Part shown: positions 6,221 through 13,461 of the stretch, piece after piece | Layout: every line of letters begins with the position of its first letter | Numbering within the stretch: the stretch's first letter is position 1 | Assembly (NCBI GenBank): GCA_019422525.1 | Contig: JAHZDE010000015.1 | Coordinates: 1-42,517 of the forward strand | Reading direction: 5' to 3' | From: Clostridiales bacterium | Lineage (GTDB): Bacteria > Bacillota > Clostridia > Oscillospirales > Acutalibacteraceae | Length of the DNA stretch: 42,517 nt | Position numbers and translations under genes: made by a program | Notes under the pieces: model-generated | Seen by the model: only the letters and a program-made list of their open reading frames with translations | Database searches by the model: none | Told to the model about the DNA's origin: nothing

Positions 6221-6589
6221 ATGACGAACGATGAGCAGAAAAGAATCTTTTCGAGAAATCTATGCAAATACATCGCAAACAGTCAGAAGCAGCAGAAAGA
6301 AATCGCGGACGCATTGGGTGTAAACACATCAACATTTAATATGTGGTGCACAGGGAAGTCAATGCCGGGTACTGGAAAATTAAGGGCTCTTGCCGATTAT
6401 TTTAGGATAGGCCTGACAGACCTTACAGACGAAAAAGTGCAAAAAGATATAGACGCTGAATTTTCAGATGTTGCTATGAAAATCGGGCTGACCGATGACC
6501 GTTTCAAAAAAATAATTATTGAATACGATCATCTGCCACCCGAAAAGAAAGATTTGTTATGTGATTTTTTCGAGACATTCATTTTTTAG
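6221..6589 (+). CDS. CI-like XRE-family repressor
   Basis: Helix-turn-helix domain in residues 10-65 (KYIANSQKQQKEIADALGVN, then TSTFNMWCTGKSMPGTGKL) and a C-terminal helical part (FKKIIIEYDHLPPEKKDLL). It is 122 residues long and has no LexA-type peptidase domain. RecA-induced self-cleavage is therefore unlikely and induction must work otherwise, for example by an antirepressor. Divergent from cro with operators between, it is the best candidate for the lysogenic repressor. Confidence 0.8.
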   Translation: MTNDEQKRIFSRNLCKYIANSQKQQKEIADALGVNTSTFNMWCTGKSMPGTGKLRALADYFRIGLTDLTDEKVQKDIDAEFSDVAMKIGLTDDRFKKIIIEYDHLPPEKKDLLCDFFETFIF

Positions 6590-6592
6590 GAA

Positions 6593-6742
6593 TCAGGGCG
6601 TGGGCTTTCCCCTCGCCCTTTCTTCATTGTACCCTCTTTTTACATACCAGTATATGAGATTCATTGTCTTTTCACCTTGAATCTCTTCCACCATCTCCAA
6701 AATCTCTTTCCTGTACTGCTCCATTCGTTCTTTGTCACCCAT
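6593..6742 (-). CDS. small helical protein (49 aa) under a consensus promoter
   Basis: MGDKERMEQYRKEILEMVEE followed by IQGEKTMNLIYWYVKRGYNE is a charged helical protein, with a GAGGGGGA ribosome site. 'KEEIIxMVxxIxxxKxLxYIY' proteins are widespread small proteins of Bacillota mobile elements, often near repressors. It is convergent with the repressor, and its end overlaps the repressor terminator. Confidence 0.7.
   Translation of the reverse strand: MGDKERMEQYRKEILEMVEEIQGEKTMNLIYWYVKRGYNEERARGKPTP
6595..6627 (+). terminator. terminator of the repressor gene
   Basis: AGGGCG-T-GGG, loop, CCC-CT-CGCCCT then TTTCTTC. It lies 6 bases past the repressor stop. On the minus strand no T-run follows, so leftward transcripts from 6768 may read through. 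Confidence 0.65.
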
Positions 6743-6774
6743 GCAGATCCCCCTCTCGCCGTTCCTTGGCTTAA

Positions 6775-6803
6775 ATTATAGAACGTATGTTTGTGCTTGT
6801 CAA
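6775..6803 (-). promoter_or_regulatory. second consensus leftward promoter
   Basis: TTGACA (6803-6798), 17 bases, TATAAT (6780-6775) on the minus strand, another exact consensus. It serves the 49-residue gene. Its transcript would continue antisense to the repressor, because no minus-strand terminator is visible between them. Confidence 0.8.
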
Positions 6804-7035
6804 CTATTCAAAAATGTAATGTCTATTTGTGTCGATTTTACATTTTTTACTTGAAAAACTCATCGTATTGTTTTAATATAGATACAAGATTTACCAATAA
6901 CTTTTGAATTGATTATACAATAAGTCTAAAAAATGTAGTTGGTGAATTTTTAATTTTTTATAACCAAAATTTTTTGGTTGATTTTTTCAGCCAAAACATC
7001 AGTTTTTTGGTTAGAGAGGGGAACAATGAACTTAT
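6804..7035. promoter_or_regulatory. AT-rich intergenic region with CCAAAA/TTTTGG palindromes
   Basis: No protein gene is visible here. AACCAAAA-tt-TTTTGGTT (6962-6979) and CCAAAA...TTTTGG (6991-6996, 7005-7010) are inverted repeats just upstream of the second XRE gene and are probably its autoregulatory sites. The rest is AT-rich and likely holds the promoter of the rightward genes, for example around TTATACAAT at 6912-6921. Confidence 0.55.
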
Positions 7036-7620
7036 ATGATGGAAGCAGACAGAGCAAGGGCTTTCGGGCTAATGCTCGAGAAATCCCGCGCAGACGCGGG
7101 AAAGTCCCGTAAGTACATGGCACAGGCCTTGGGGAAGTCAATAAATACCATTCAGAATTGGGAAGCTGGAATCGGGGAACCGGGGTACCGCACCTTGGAA
7201 CGATGGTTTGAAGTCCTTGGGCTGAATTTGGGGCGTTACTTAGTAGAGTATAATAATCCAGGCACAATATCACACAGCACAGATGGCAATATTGCATCCA
7301 TGAGAGAGCAGATACATCACTACGTTGATACCTATTTCACCGACACGGATATCCGGCGGGCTTACTTCTGCATCTTCGGCAATACTGGATCATCGTGGCG
7401 TGAACAGCTTAACATGATTGTAGCGGATAATCACTGCTCTATGCGGTCAAGGGTGAACGTGGCTCAGACCGTGTATGACAACTTTTTGATGGAATCCGCT
7501 CGTGGTGAGCTGGTCAATGAGGGTGAGATTATGCCTGATATTGAATCGCTGTCCAAGGTGGTTGAGAATGGCCGGAAATCGGCCTGCGATGGCGTGGACA
7601 GCTACATAACAGGAAAGTAG
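7036..7620 (+). CDS. second XRE-family regulator (194 aa)
   Basis: N-terminal helix-turn-helix (FGLMLEKSRADAGKSRKYMA, then QALGKSINTIQNWEAGIGEP), then a 120-residue domain (REQIHHYVDTYFTDTDIRRA, then NTGSSWREQLNMIVADNHCS) that I do not recognise. It is co-oriented with the integrase and may control lysogeny genes. The ATG-ATG start is about 20 bases past GAGAGGGG. An overlapping 28-codon frame at 7027 has better spacing and could couple translation. Confidence 0.75.
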   Translation: MMEADRARAFGLMLEKSRADAGKSRKYMAQALGKSINTIQNWEAGIGEPGYRTLERWFEVLGLNLGRYLVEYNNPGTISHSTDGNIASMREQIHHYVDTYFTDTDIRRAYFCIFGNTGSSWREQLNMIVADNHCSMRSRVNVAQTVYDNFLMESARGELVNEGEIMPDIESLSKVVENGRKSACDGVDSYITGK

Positions 7621-7622
7621 GT

Positions 7623-7988
7623 GTGATAGTGGAAACAAAGTATTGTAAGCACTGTGGAGAAGTCATTGACGCTGATTGCGTTATCTGCCCAAAGTGTGGT
7701 AAGCAGGTGGAGGAATTGAAGTCCTCCAAGCCCGACAATATCATCATCAATAACTCCGCTGCGGCCAGTGCATCCGCATCGAATACGGTAGTTGTGGCTG
7801 GAAAGATGAAAAGGAAATGGGTATCTTTCTTTTTGTGCCTGTTTCTCGGATGGATGGGCGCACATCGCTTCTATGAGGGGAAGATATTCACAGCAATCAT
7901 ATATCTGCTTACCCTCGGGCTTTGCGGTGTAGGAATCATAGTAGACCTGATTCTGATACTACTGAAGCCGGATCCATATTACGTATAG
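7623..7988 (+). CDS. zinc-ribbon plus TM2-domain membrane protein
   Basis: An N-terminal zinc ribbon (YCKHCGEVIDADCVICPKCG) is followed by a Ser/Ala/Asn linker and a TM2 domain: KRKWVSFFLCLFLGWMGAHR, then FYEGK, then a second membrane span (YLLTLGLCGVGIIVDLILIL). The GWMGAHRFY signature is diagnostic of TM2. GTG start. Expression with the lysogeny genes suggests a conversion or superinfection-exclusion role, which is inference. A strong terminator follows. Confidence 0.85.
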   Translation: MIVETKYCKHCGEVIDADCVICPKCGKQVEELKSSKPDNIIINNSAAASASASNTVVVAGKMKRKWVSFFLCLFLGWMGAHRFYEGKIFTAIIYLLTLGLCGVGIIVDLILILLKPDPYYV

Positions 7989-8022
7989 AAAAAGTCCAGG
8001 TGCTTCAACGCCTGGACTTTTT
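7989..8022 (+). terminator. intrinsic terminator after the TM2 gene
   Basis: AAAAAGTCCAGG, 10-base loop, CCTGGACTTTTT: a perfect 12-bp stem with a T-run on both strands. It separates the regulator genes from the integrase. Confidence 0.85.
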
Positions 8023-8039
8023 GCACACCGGAATTAATC

Positions 8040-8066
8040 ACAATGCACCTACTACACTTGCATTGT
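8040..8066. other. inverted repeat ahead of integrase, attP candidate
   Basis: ACAATGCA, 11 bases, TGCATTGT. Serine-integrase attP sites are about 50 bp, contain partial inverted repeats and often lie next to the integrase gene. The site sits in the 80-base gap before it. It could equally be an operator over the integrase promoter. The core dinucleotide cannot be told from this sequence. Confidence 0.35.
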
Positions 8067-8103
8067 ATCATTCTGGAATATAAATATCAAGGAGGAATGT
8101 ACA

Positions 8104-9651
8104 GTGTATCAATCTTACGAATTCAAACCAGAGGAGATCCTTGTCTATCTCCGAAAATCCAGATCCGACGACCCATATTTATCGGTAGAGGATGTGCTTC
8201 AAAAGCACGAAGAGATTATCCGGGAGTGGATAGGCCGGAACCTTGTCCACGATATCCCGGCGGAGAACTTTTATCGGGAGGTCGTATCCGGCGAGACCAT
8301 AGCAGATCGCCCGGAATTCTGCAAGGTTCTCCACCAGGTGGAATCATCTGGTATCAAGGGCGTGCTGGTGGTAGAGGTTCAGCGATTGTCCAGAGGAGAT
8401 CTGGAGGACGCCGGGAGACTGATTAAGATACTGCGGTATACCCATACCAAGGTAATCACGCCACAGAAGGTCTATGATATTGAGGATGATTACGACCGTG
8501 ATTTCTTTGAGCGTGAGCTGAAGCGCGGCAATGAGTATCTGGAGTACACAAAAAAGATTCTTGCTCGCGGAAAGTATCAGTCTGTCAAGGATGGATGGTA
8601 TATCGCTTCAAAGCCGCCGTTCGGTTTTGTCCGTGTAACTGTGCAGGATGGGAAGAGGAAGCGGCCTACACTGGATTTCGGCCCCGATGCGCCAACAGTC
8701 CGGTATATCTTCGACCGACTTAACGCAGGCGTGCTGCCGTATACTGTGGCAAAAGAATTGAAGGCTATGGGAGCAAATTCACCAGCCGGGAAGCCCTGGA
8801 CGGTTCAGATGCTCATCGATATTGCCAAGAATGACCACTACGACCAGATGATTGCCTGGAAAAGGCGTGGCGATGTCTCACGCGTGAAAGACGGGGAAGT
8901 TGTCAAATCCAGGCCGCGCTCAAAAGACTATGAGCTTTTCCCAGCGCGGCACCCGCGGATGATAGACCATGACGTTTTTGTTCACGTCCAAGAGCTGCTC
9001 AAAAACCGGAGTCGGAAGCGTGATAGCTATGAGCAGGTCAACCCTGTTGCTGGAATTGCGTATTGCGGTATCTGCGGAAGAGCCATGATGTACCACACGG
9101 GGCTCCGGAATGGAAAGTTCAAATATAATCCTCGACTTGTATGTTCTGGTCTTACAAATTGCGAAGCTGCTTCTTGCCTATTTTCCGAATATTCGCAGGC
9201 ATTAGTATCATCCTTGCTCTGCTCTATTGAGGATTGCAAGATAGAGCTCGAAGAAGAAAGCGATGGTCGAGAAAAAGAAGCCCAGATCCAGATGCTTGAG
9301 AAGCAGGTGCAAACGCTAGAACTGAAAGAGTTACATCTATGGGAAAAGTATGCGGATGGAGAAATGCCGAAGGAAATCTTCGACAAGTTGAATCTGAAAA
9401 ATACGGAAAGCAAAGGGAATGCTGAAAAAGCTCTGGAACAGTTGCGGAGCGAGAAACCGCAGAGGGAACATCTTCAAAAAAAGATTGCCATGCTTTCCGA
9501 TGCGATTAAGGCCATAGAAAGCACTTCGCTGTCTGCCAAAGAAAAGAACGCTTTTCTGAAAACTGTAATAGAACGAATCGAATATTCAAGGACGCACGAA
9601 GAAGCGAAGAGTCATGTACCGTTTAGAATGTCAGTAAAATTGAGGATTTAA
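8104..9651 (+). CDS. int: large serine recombinase (phage integrase)
   Basis: The N-terminal catalytic domain has ILVYLRKSRSDD with the nucleophile Ser19 or Ser21, ENFYREVVSGETIADRPEF and GVLVVEVQRLSRGDLEDAGR. Then come the recombinase domain (YIASKPPFGFVRV, FDRLNAGVLPYTVAKELKAM) and a zinc ribbon (YCGICGRAMMYHTGL, later CEAASC), ending in a coiled coil. Length (515) is normal for the family. GTG start behind AGGAGG. It integrates and, with a directionality factor, excises the prophage. No such factor is recognised here. Confidence 0.95.
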   Translation: MYQSYEFKPEEILVYLRKSRSDDPYLSVEDVLQKHEEIIREWIGRNLVHDIPAENFYREVVSGETIADRPEFCKVLHQVESSGIKGVLVVEVQRLSRGDLEDAGRLIKILRYTHTKVITPQKVYDIEDDYDRDFFERELKRGNEYLEYTKKILARGKYQSVKDGWYIASKPPFGFVRVTVQDGKRKRPTLDFGPDAPTVRYIFDRLNAGVLPYTVAKELKAMGANSPAGKPWTVQMLIDIAKNDHYDQMIAWKRRGDVSRVKDGEVVKSRPRSKDYELFPARHPRMIDHDVFVHVQELLKNRSRKRDSYEQVNPVAGIAYCGICGRAMMYHTGLRNGKFKYNPRLVCSGLTNCEAASCLFSEYSQALVSSLLCSIEDCKIELEEESDGREKEAQIQMLEKQVQTLELKELHLWEKYADGEMPKEIFDKLNLKNTESKGNAEKALEQLRSEKPQREHLQKKIAMLSDAIKAIESTSLSAKEKNAFLKTVIERIEYSRTHEEAKSHVPFRMSVKLRI

Positions 9652-9662
9652 TTTTTTACCAA

Positions 9663-9718
9663 AAATACATATATCATCATGGTTTATATGAAGCCAAACC
9701 ATGATGATATATGTATTT
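9663..9718. other. perfect 23-bp inverted repeat after integrase
   Basis: AAATACATATATCATCATGG + TTT and its exact complement flank the 10-base loop ATATGAAGCC. It lies 11 bases past the integrase stop. The stem is AT-rich with weak T-runs. It may terminate transcription or be part of the attachment region. Confidence 0.6.
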
Positions 9719-9739
9719 ATTTACCCCCATTTTTAACAC

Positions 9740-9775
9740 AAAAAATCCCGCCCGGAATTAACCGGACGGGTTTTC
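9740..9775. terminator. bidirectional terminator between convergent genes
   Basis: An A-run, CCCGCCCGG, loop, CCGGACGGG, then TTTTCTG, with one G-U pair. It works for the integrase transcript on the plus strand and for the leftward AbrB-like operon on the minus strand. Confidence 0.8.
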
Positions 9776-9778
9776 TGC

Positions 9779-9961
9779 TTACTTTTCCTCCTTGGTTTTT
9801 CTGATGGTGAGCGTATCGCCCACCATATCCAACTCTATGCTCCTGTCCTCGGGTGTAACACCAAGGGCTTTTATCATCTCCGCCGGGACTGTCAACCTGT
9901 AGATTAAGGCGTTCTTGCTGGCCGTCCCGCCAGACTTACATATTGTTATTTTTTTCTTCAA
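9779..9961 (-). CDS. AbrB/SpoVT-like DNA-binding protein (60 aa)
   Basis: IYRLTVPAEMIKALGVTPED followed by RSIELDMVGDTLTIRK is the swapped-hairpin AbrB fold pattern (the 'xIP.xxxxxLGx..GD.V.xxxx.....I.K' layout). TTG start behind GAGGAGGAGCGGGAAC. It is the last gene of a three-gene operon. It may be an antitoxin-like or transition-state-type regulator and could bind the palindrome in the operon promoter. Confidence 0.75.
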   Translation of the reverse strand: MKKKITICKSGGTASKNALIYRLTVPAEMIKALGVTPEDRSIELDMVGDTLTIRKTKEEK

Positions 9962-10574
9962 GTTCCCGCTCCTCCTCGCTGTTTACGGCCTGGTATTTTT
10001 TTCTAAGCCCCTCGATGGCTTCTATAGTAAGATTCCCAGCCTTTTTCATTTCCTCAGCGGCCTTTCTGGCTTTTACCGCAAGCTCAAGATTTGTTGCGTA
10101 TAGTATCTTGTACTGTTTTCCATTCAGATTTATATGAGCTTGCCATTTTTCGTTTTCTTTGTTCCAATACACTCCGGGATGTCCAGATTCTTTTCTCTCT
10201 CCCGTGGCAGTTCTTCTTCTCGAAAACTCCCGTTTGGCTGCAATGGCCTTTTTCGCGTTATCACGTTTCCACGCCAGGGATTGTTTGTTGTCAACTTCTT
10301 TTAAATGGGCGGCTCCACATTCCGGGCAATATCTCCTGAGCCCAGAAGTTTTTTCGATTTCTTTCCCGCATATCTCGCAGTGTATTATGCTCCCAAGTTC
10401 TGCAACATGCCCCGCTCTCTTGCGGGCTCTGAATTCCCTTTCAGCTTCTCGCCTGCGCTCTGTCCTGCAAGATGGGCAATATCTAGCTCTCGGGCCGCCT
10501 GTAAAAGTGCGGCCACAGTTTACGCATACCCTCGGAAGAAGTGTTGATTTAGAAACACGGATTTTCCTTTGCAA
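9936..10574 (-). CDS. zinc-finger and AP2-like DNA-binding protein
   Basis: Two zinc ribbons (CVNCGRTFTG...YCPSC and CEICGKEIEK...YCPECG) precede a basic linker and an AP2-type domain (GHPGVYWNKENEKWQAHINL, NGKQYKILYATNLELAVKA). This combination is typical of phage HNH/AP2 DNA-binding proteins. I place the start at TTG 10574 behind GGAGAGGAG. ATG 10604 is an alternative without a ribosome site. It overlaps both neighbours. No HNH residues are seen. Confidence 0.7.
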   Translation of the reverse strand: MQRKIRVSKSTLLPRVCVNCGRTFTGGPRARYCPSCRTERRREAEREFRARKRAGHVAELGSIIHCEICGKEIEKTSGLRRYCPECGAAHLKEVDNKQSLAWKRDNAKKAIAAKREFSRRRTATGERKESGHPGVYWNKENEKWQAHINLNGKQYKILYATNLELAVKARKAAEEMKKAGNLTIEAIEGLRKKYQAVNSEEERELEEKNNNM

Positions 10575-10752
10575 ACTCCCACTCCTCTCCGAATTTCTCT
10601 TCATGGCGCTTTGCGTACTCATCGAAAAACTCCTGGTCTGTACACGGTGCAAGCTCGTTGTGAATCTCTTCACGGATCTCATCGTCCATATACATTACAG
10701 CTACCTCGAAATCAACCTCAACACCATACTCGTTTACTACCATTTTTCTCAT
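10549..10752 (-). CDS. small acidic protein (67 aa), first gene of accessory operon
   Basis: MVVNEYGVEVDFEVAVMYMD, DEIREEIHNELAPCTDQEFF and AKRHEEKFGEEWEFAKENP. I recall this family (LAPCTDQEFFxxY...H...FGEEWE) as frequent in Lachnospiraceae prophages, of unknown function. Start is MRKM after ACGGAGGATAAAAAA. It follows a strong promoter with an operator. Confidence 0.75.
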   Translation of the reverse strand: MRKMVVNEYGVEVDFEVAVMYMDDEIREEIHNELAPCTDQEFFDEYAKRHEEKFGEEWEFAKENPCF

Positions 10753-10782
10753 TTTTTTATCCTCCGTTCCTTTGATGATTTA

Positions 10783-10811
10783 AGTATATCACTATTTGTA
10801 CAAATAGTCAA
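10783..10811 (-). promoter_or_regulatory. operator-controlled promoter of the 10.75-9.78 kb operon
   Basis: Minus strand TTGACT (10811-10806), 17 bases, TATACT (10788-10783). A perfect 18-bp palindrome, ACTATTTGT-ACAAATAGT (10791-10808), fills the spacer and touches the -35 box. AAATCATCAAA (10781-10771) follows the -10 box by one base, exactly as at the early promoter. The operon can thus be expressed apart from the late genes. Confidence 0.85.
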
Positions 10812-10831
10812 GCGTTATTTTAAAATAAATT

Positions 10832-10859
10832 AAAAAAATCCCCGGATTGCTCCGGGGAT
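10832..10859 (-). terminator. late-operon terminator after endolysin
   Basis: Minus strand: ATCCCCGGA-GCAA-TCCGGGGAT followed by seven T. It begins 3 bases past the endolysin stop and ends the late transcript. Confidence 0.9.
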
Positions 10860-10862
10860 CTC

Positions 10863-11648
10863 TCAATTCCATCTCAGTATATCAACCATTGCCGCGTCAA
10901 CAATGCCATTCGGATTCACGCCGTACCGCTTCTGGGCTACAATCGTGCCCGCCTTTGACGTGCCGCCGAATATCCTGTCAATATTGCTGTTGCCCTTTAC
11001 GGTCTTTGCAGGCATACAGCCAAGCCGTACCAGGTGGTACTGCACCCAGCCCACATCGTCACCTTTCATCATCGGATCCGTCAGCTTGATGGTTCTGGTC
11101 GGCACCGGGTACGGATTGCCGACTGTGGCACGCGGGCGGGGATTGCCGGATACCACAATAACGGTATGCCCCTTGGTCTTGGTGACAAGGATATCACCAT
11201 TATAGACCGGGGTTTTTGACTGGTTTACATAAGCAATCTTTGTAAACAGTCCGGTGGCAGCCAATACCCTGGCCTCGTTAGCTGTCGTAAAGTTGCCCGG
11301 GTCTCTCCCGGTCGCTTCCCGCACCGCCTGCCGCACCAGTGAGCTACAGTCTGCATTGGTCTTGACCTTGGTGTTAATGCCATGCTTAACCACGCCCAGC
11401 CTGTCTGACTGGCTGTAGCCAATATTGGGATTGTTCGCCGCCCTGGTGCCGCCGTCCGCAATCGCATCGGCGTGTGATACCTTTTTTGGGCGCAGGATAT
11501 ACCACCCTTTCCGGTGGATATACATCGGCTGCATACTCACCTCTCCCCGGGTGTCATTGGTCTTTGATTTCTGTTTCTGGTCTCCCGGCTTACCGCCGGT
11601 GTATTTACCACGCTCATCAGAGCGGGCAGAAGATACCATGATTGCCAT
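10863..11648 (-). CDS. endolysin: NlpC/P60-CHAP-like peptidase plus peptidoglycan-binding domain
   Basis: The catalytic Cys101 lies in NADCSSLVRQAV and the His161 in TKGHTVIVVSG, the order of NlpC/P60 and CHAP cysteine peptidases. The C-terminal 70 residues (DPMMKGDDVGWVQYHLVRLG, GGTSKAGTIVAQKRYG, GIVDAAMVDIL) form a PG_binding_1 repeat. It cuts cell-wall peptides at lysis. Ribosome site AAAGGAG. It is the last late gene. No holin is adjacent; candidates lie at 22240 and 30055. Confidence 0.9.
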   Translation of the reverse strand: MAIMVSSARSDERGKYTGGKPGDQKQKSKTNDTRGEVSMQPMYIHRKGWYILRPKKVSHADAIADGGTRAANNPNIGYSQSDRLGVVKHGINTKVKTNADCSSLVRQAVREATGRDPGNFTTANEARVLAATGLFTKIAYVNQSKTPVYNGDILVTKTKGHTVIVVSGNPRPRATVGNPYPVPTRTIKLTDPMMKGDDVGWVQYHLVRLGCMPAKTVKGNSNIDRIFGGTSKAGTIVAQKRYGVNPNGIVDAAMVDILRWN

Positions 11649-11736
11649 GATTTTCTCCTTTCGGTTGAGATCATCTTCGTGACCTCACGAAAATGATCCA
11701 GGTTTATGGTTACTATTCAGTTTTTATCGCTTCCTC

Positions 11737-11759
11737 TAGTTCGCTAAATGCGAAGTTGA
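11737..11759 (+). repeat. crossover site A of invertible locus 1
   Basis: TAGTTCGCTAAATGCGAAGTTGA (first 20 bases shared, 23 in all) is repeated inverted at 12416-12438. The core TTCGC-TAAAT-GCGAA is itself an interrupted palindrome, as expected of a recombinase site. Confidence 0.85.
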
Positions 11760-12046
11760 AAACAGGTATGTCAGTATATTCCGGGTTTACAGAGCTTGTG
11801 TATGGAAACGATGTCCAATACTCTTTTTATGGACGTACTTGGGATTTTAGCACACTTCCAACCCCCAAAGGAGCCCATGATTTATCGTTTATTGTCTCTT
11901 TGGTCGGCAGTACTATTGCTCTTGCGCATATGGTTATATCTGCCGCTGATGGACACGTTAGCCTATATTCAGAACCCGGTTGGTCGCCAATTCCAACGAA
12001 CACTGATATACAGATACGTGGTACTATACGGTATATTATAAAATAG
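11737..12046 (+). CDS. silent alternative C-terminus of the tail fibre (locus 1)
   Basis: The open frame reads SSLNAKLKTGMSVYSGFTEL and ends in IQIRGTIRYIIK. It has no ribosome site and no N-terminus of its own: upstream codons lead only to non-homologous sequence. It begins exactly at crossover site A in the same frame as VSSLNAKL of the expressed fibre and ends 16 bases from the fibre's stop, tail to tail. After inversion between sites A and B it would replace the fibre's last 125 residues by about 103 others. Confidence 0.8.
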
Positions 12047-12062
12047 AAATTTGATTTTTCTG

Positions 12063-13460
12063 TTAATCAAGGAGTATTGATATTAAATTGCCTTGATACT
12101 TATATGTCCCTGGATTATAAACATAACCATATACGTATACAACGCAGTCGGTCGCACATTTAATGACGGTGACAACATTGCAACCTTGTCCGTTGTCTGT
12201 TCTCGTCCTGCTAATCATTTGAGGGAAATATTCAACTGTTCCGGACAAAATTTTAATGCCACATGACGTACTGATAGTATTGCCATTATCTGTCTCGGTC
12301 TCCCCAATAAGCATATAAGTGTGTCCAGCTTTTAATGATAAAGAAGCAAGCCTTTTTTCGCCTTCTGTACTACAGTCTGCTTCTCCGTAGTCTCTTTGAT
12401 TGCTCCCTTTAAGGCTCAACTTCGCATTTAGCGAACTAACCTGTGTCTCAAGTGTAGAGACCCTGGACTGCAAACTTTGAATCAGGCCGATAACACTTCT
12501 CTGCGTAACTTTGGAGCTGTCCCATGCTCCTGCACCTTTCGCCGCCGTAAACTCCCACAGCGAGCTTTCATTGACACAGTAGTCACCAATGGCGTAGCTT
12601 TTATTGGCATTGAATCCCTCTCCGATGATTGACAGGTCTGTACCCTCGTCGGATCCGGCTCCGCAAAATGCCCGGATCTTCAACTCGGTGGTCGGCTTCT
12701 CGTTGCAGTAGAAAGTCACGTTGTTGACACCCTGCGCAACGCCGGTGAGCTTTCCATAGGATTCATACTCTGCATCAGTCGGCACCGGACCGGCAGAAAT
12801 CATGGCGAATACCAGGGACTTGTCAGCCGTCATGCCCGCTGATGCTACGGTCTGGGCGTAGGGCGCAAAATCACCAACCCATTCAGATACCGGAAGAGTA
12901 AGCGTTACGTCATAGGTCGGGTTCTCTTCGGAGCCTCCGCTTACCAGCTTATAGGACGCACTGGCAGAATCCCAAGTGTAGATTTTGTTCGGATTGGAAG
13001 ATGTATCAATGTACATCTTATTCTCTTCACCTGTCTCCGGGAAATCCGCATAGGCCCCGTAGAAATCATTCTTGACGTTCTTTGCCGCATCGTTTGCCGC
13101 CTTGGCCGCCGCCGTAGCCGATGATGCCGCCGTATTGGCAGACCCGGTAGCCGTATTCGCCGCCGATGTAGCAGATTCAGCCGCAGATGCAGCGTCATTG
13201 GCCGCTTTGGTCGCCGCCTTAATCTCACCCGCATACTCTTCTGTGACTTCCTGTACAACGTCTCCCGTGGCTTCCTTGATGTTATCTTTCATGTCCTCAT
13301 AGGTCGCCATGCGTTTTACGTCTCCGGCAGCAAAGCACATATACACGGACTTTCCGTCCTGTGCTTTGGGGTCGTCTTTCAACACCGACGCCCATTCGCC
13401 CGGCAACATTTTGTTCGGGTCGAAATCTCCGTAGACTCCACGCCTGCTCTGAATCGCCAT
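12063..13460 (-). CDS. tail fibre / receptor-binding protein with switchable C-terminus
   Basis: The constant N-terminus (MAIQSRRGVYGDFDPNKMLP, GEWASV) is the BppU-like start of Bacillota baseplate fibres. An Ala-rich coiled region (residues 75-125, alternating AAN/ASA) and beta-rich modules (GSEENPTYDVTLTLPV) follow. A short coiled coil (LIQSLQSRVSTLETQVSSLN) ends at crossover site B. The variable tip has ADCSTEGEKRLASLSLKAGH and CVVYVYGYVYNPGTYKYQGN. It should bind the host surface. Ribosome site GGAGGGATAGT. Confidence 0.85.
   Translation of the reverse strand: MAIQSRRGVYGDFDPNKMLPGEWASVLKDDPKAQDGKSVYMCFAAGDVKRMATYEDMKDNIKEATGDVVQEVTEEYAGEIKAATKAANDAASAAESATSAANTATGSANTAASSATAAAKAANDAAKNVKNDFYGAYADFPETGEENKMYIDTSSNPNKIYTWDSASASYKLVSGGSEENPTYDVTLTLPVSEWVGDFAPYAQTVASAGMTADKSLVFAMISAGPVPTDAEYESYGKLTGVAQGVNNVTFYCNEKPTTELKIRAFCGAGSDEGTDLSIIGEGFNANKSYAIGDYCVNESSLWEFTAAKGAGAWDSSKVTQRSVIGLIQSLQSRVSTLETQVSSLNAKLSLKGSNQRDYGEADCSTEGEKRLASLSLKAGHTYMLIGETETDNGNTISTSCGIKILSGTVEYFPQMISRTRTDNGQGCNVVTVIKCATDCVVYVYGYVYNPGTYKYQGNLISILLD
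12416..12438 (-). repeat. crossover site B of invertible locus 1
   Basis: Inverted copy of site A, within the fibre gene, encoding VSSLNAKL at the end of a coiled coil. The position at a domain border keeps the N-terminal trimer stalk intact on inversion. Confidence 0.85.
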
Positions 13461-13461
13461 A

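Noticed and set aside
11693..11736. Plus-strand frame at 11693 as the start of an independent gene
   Set aside because: No ribosome site or promoter. The part before site A has no protein character, and protein-like sequence begins at the crossover site.
12063..13460. Diversity-generating retroelement as source of fibre variation
   Set aside because: No reverse transcriptase and no template/variable repeat pair with A-biased changes; variation is by inverted alternative tips.
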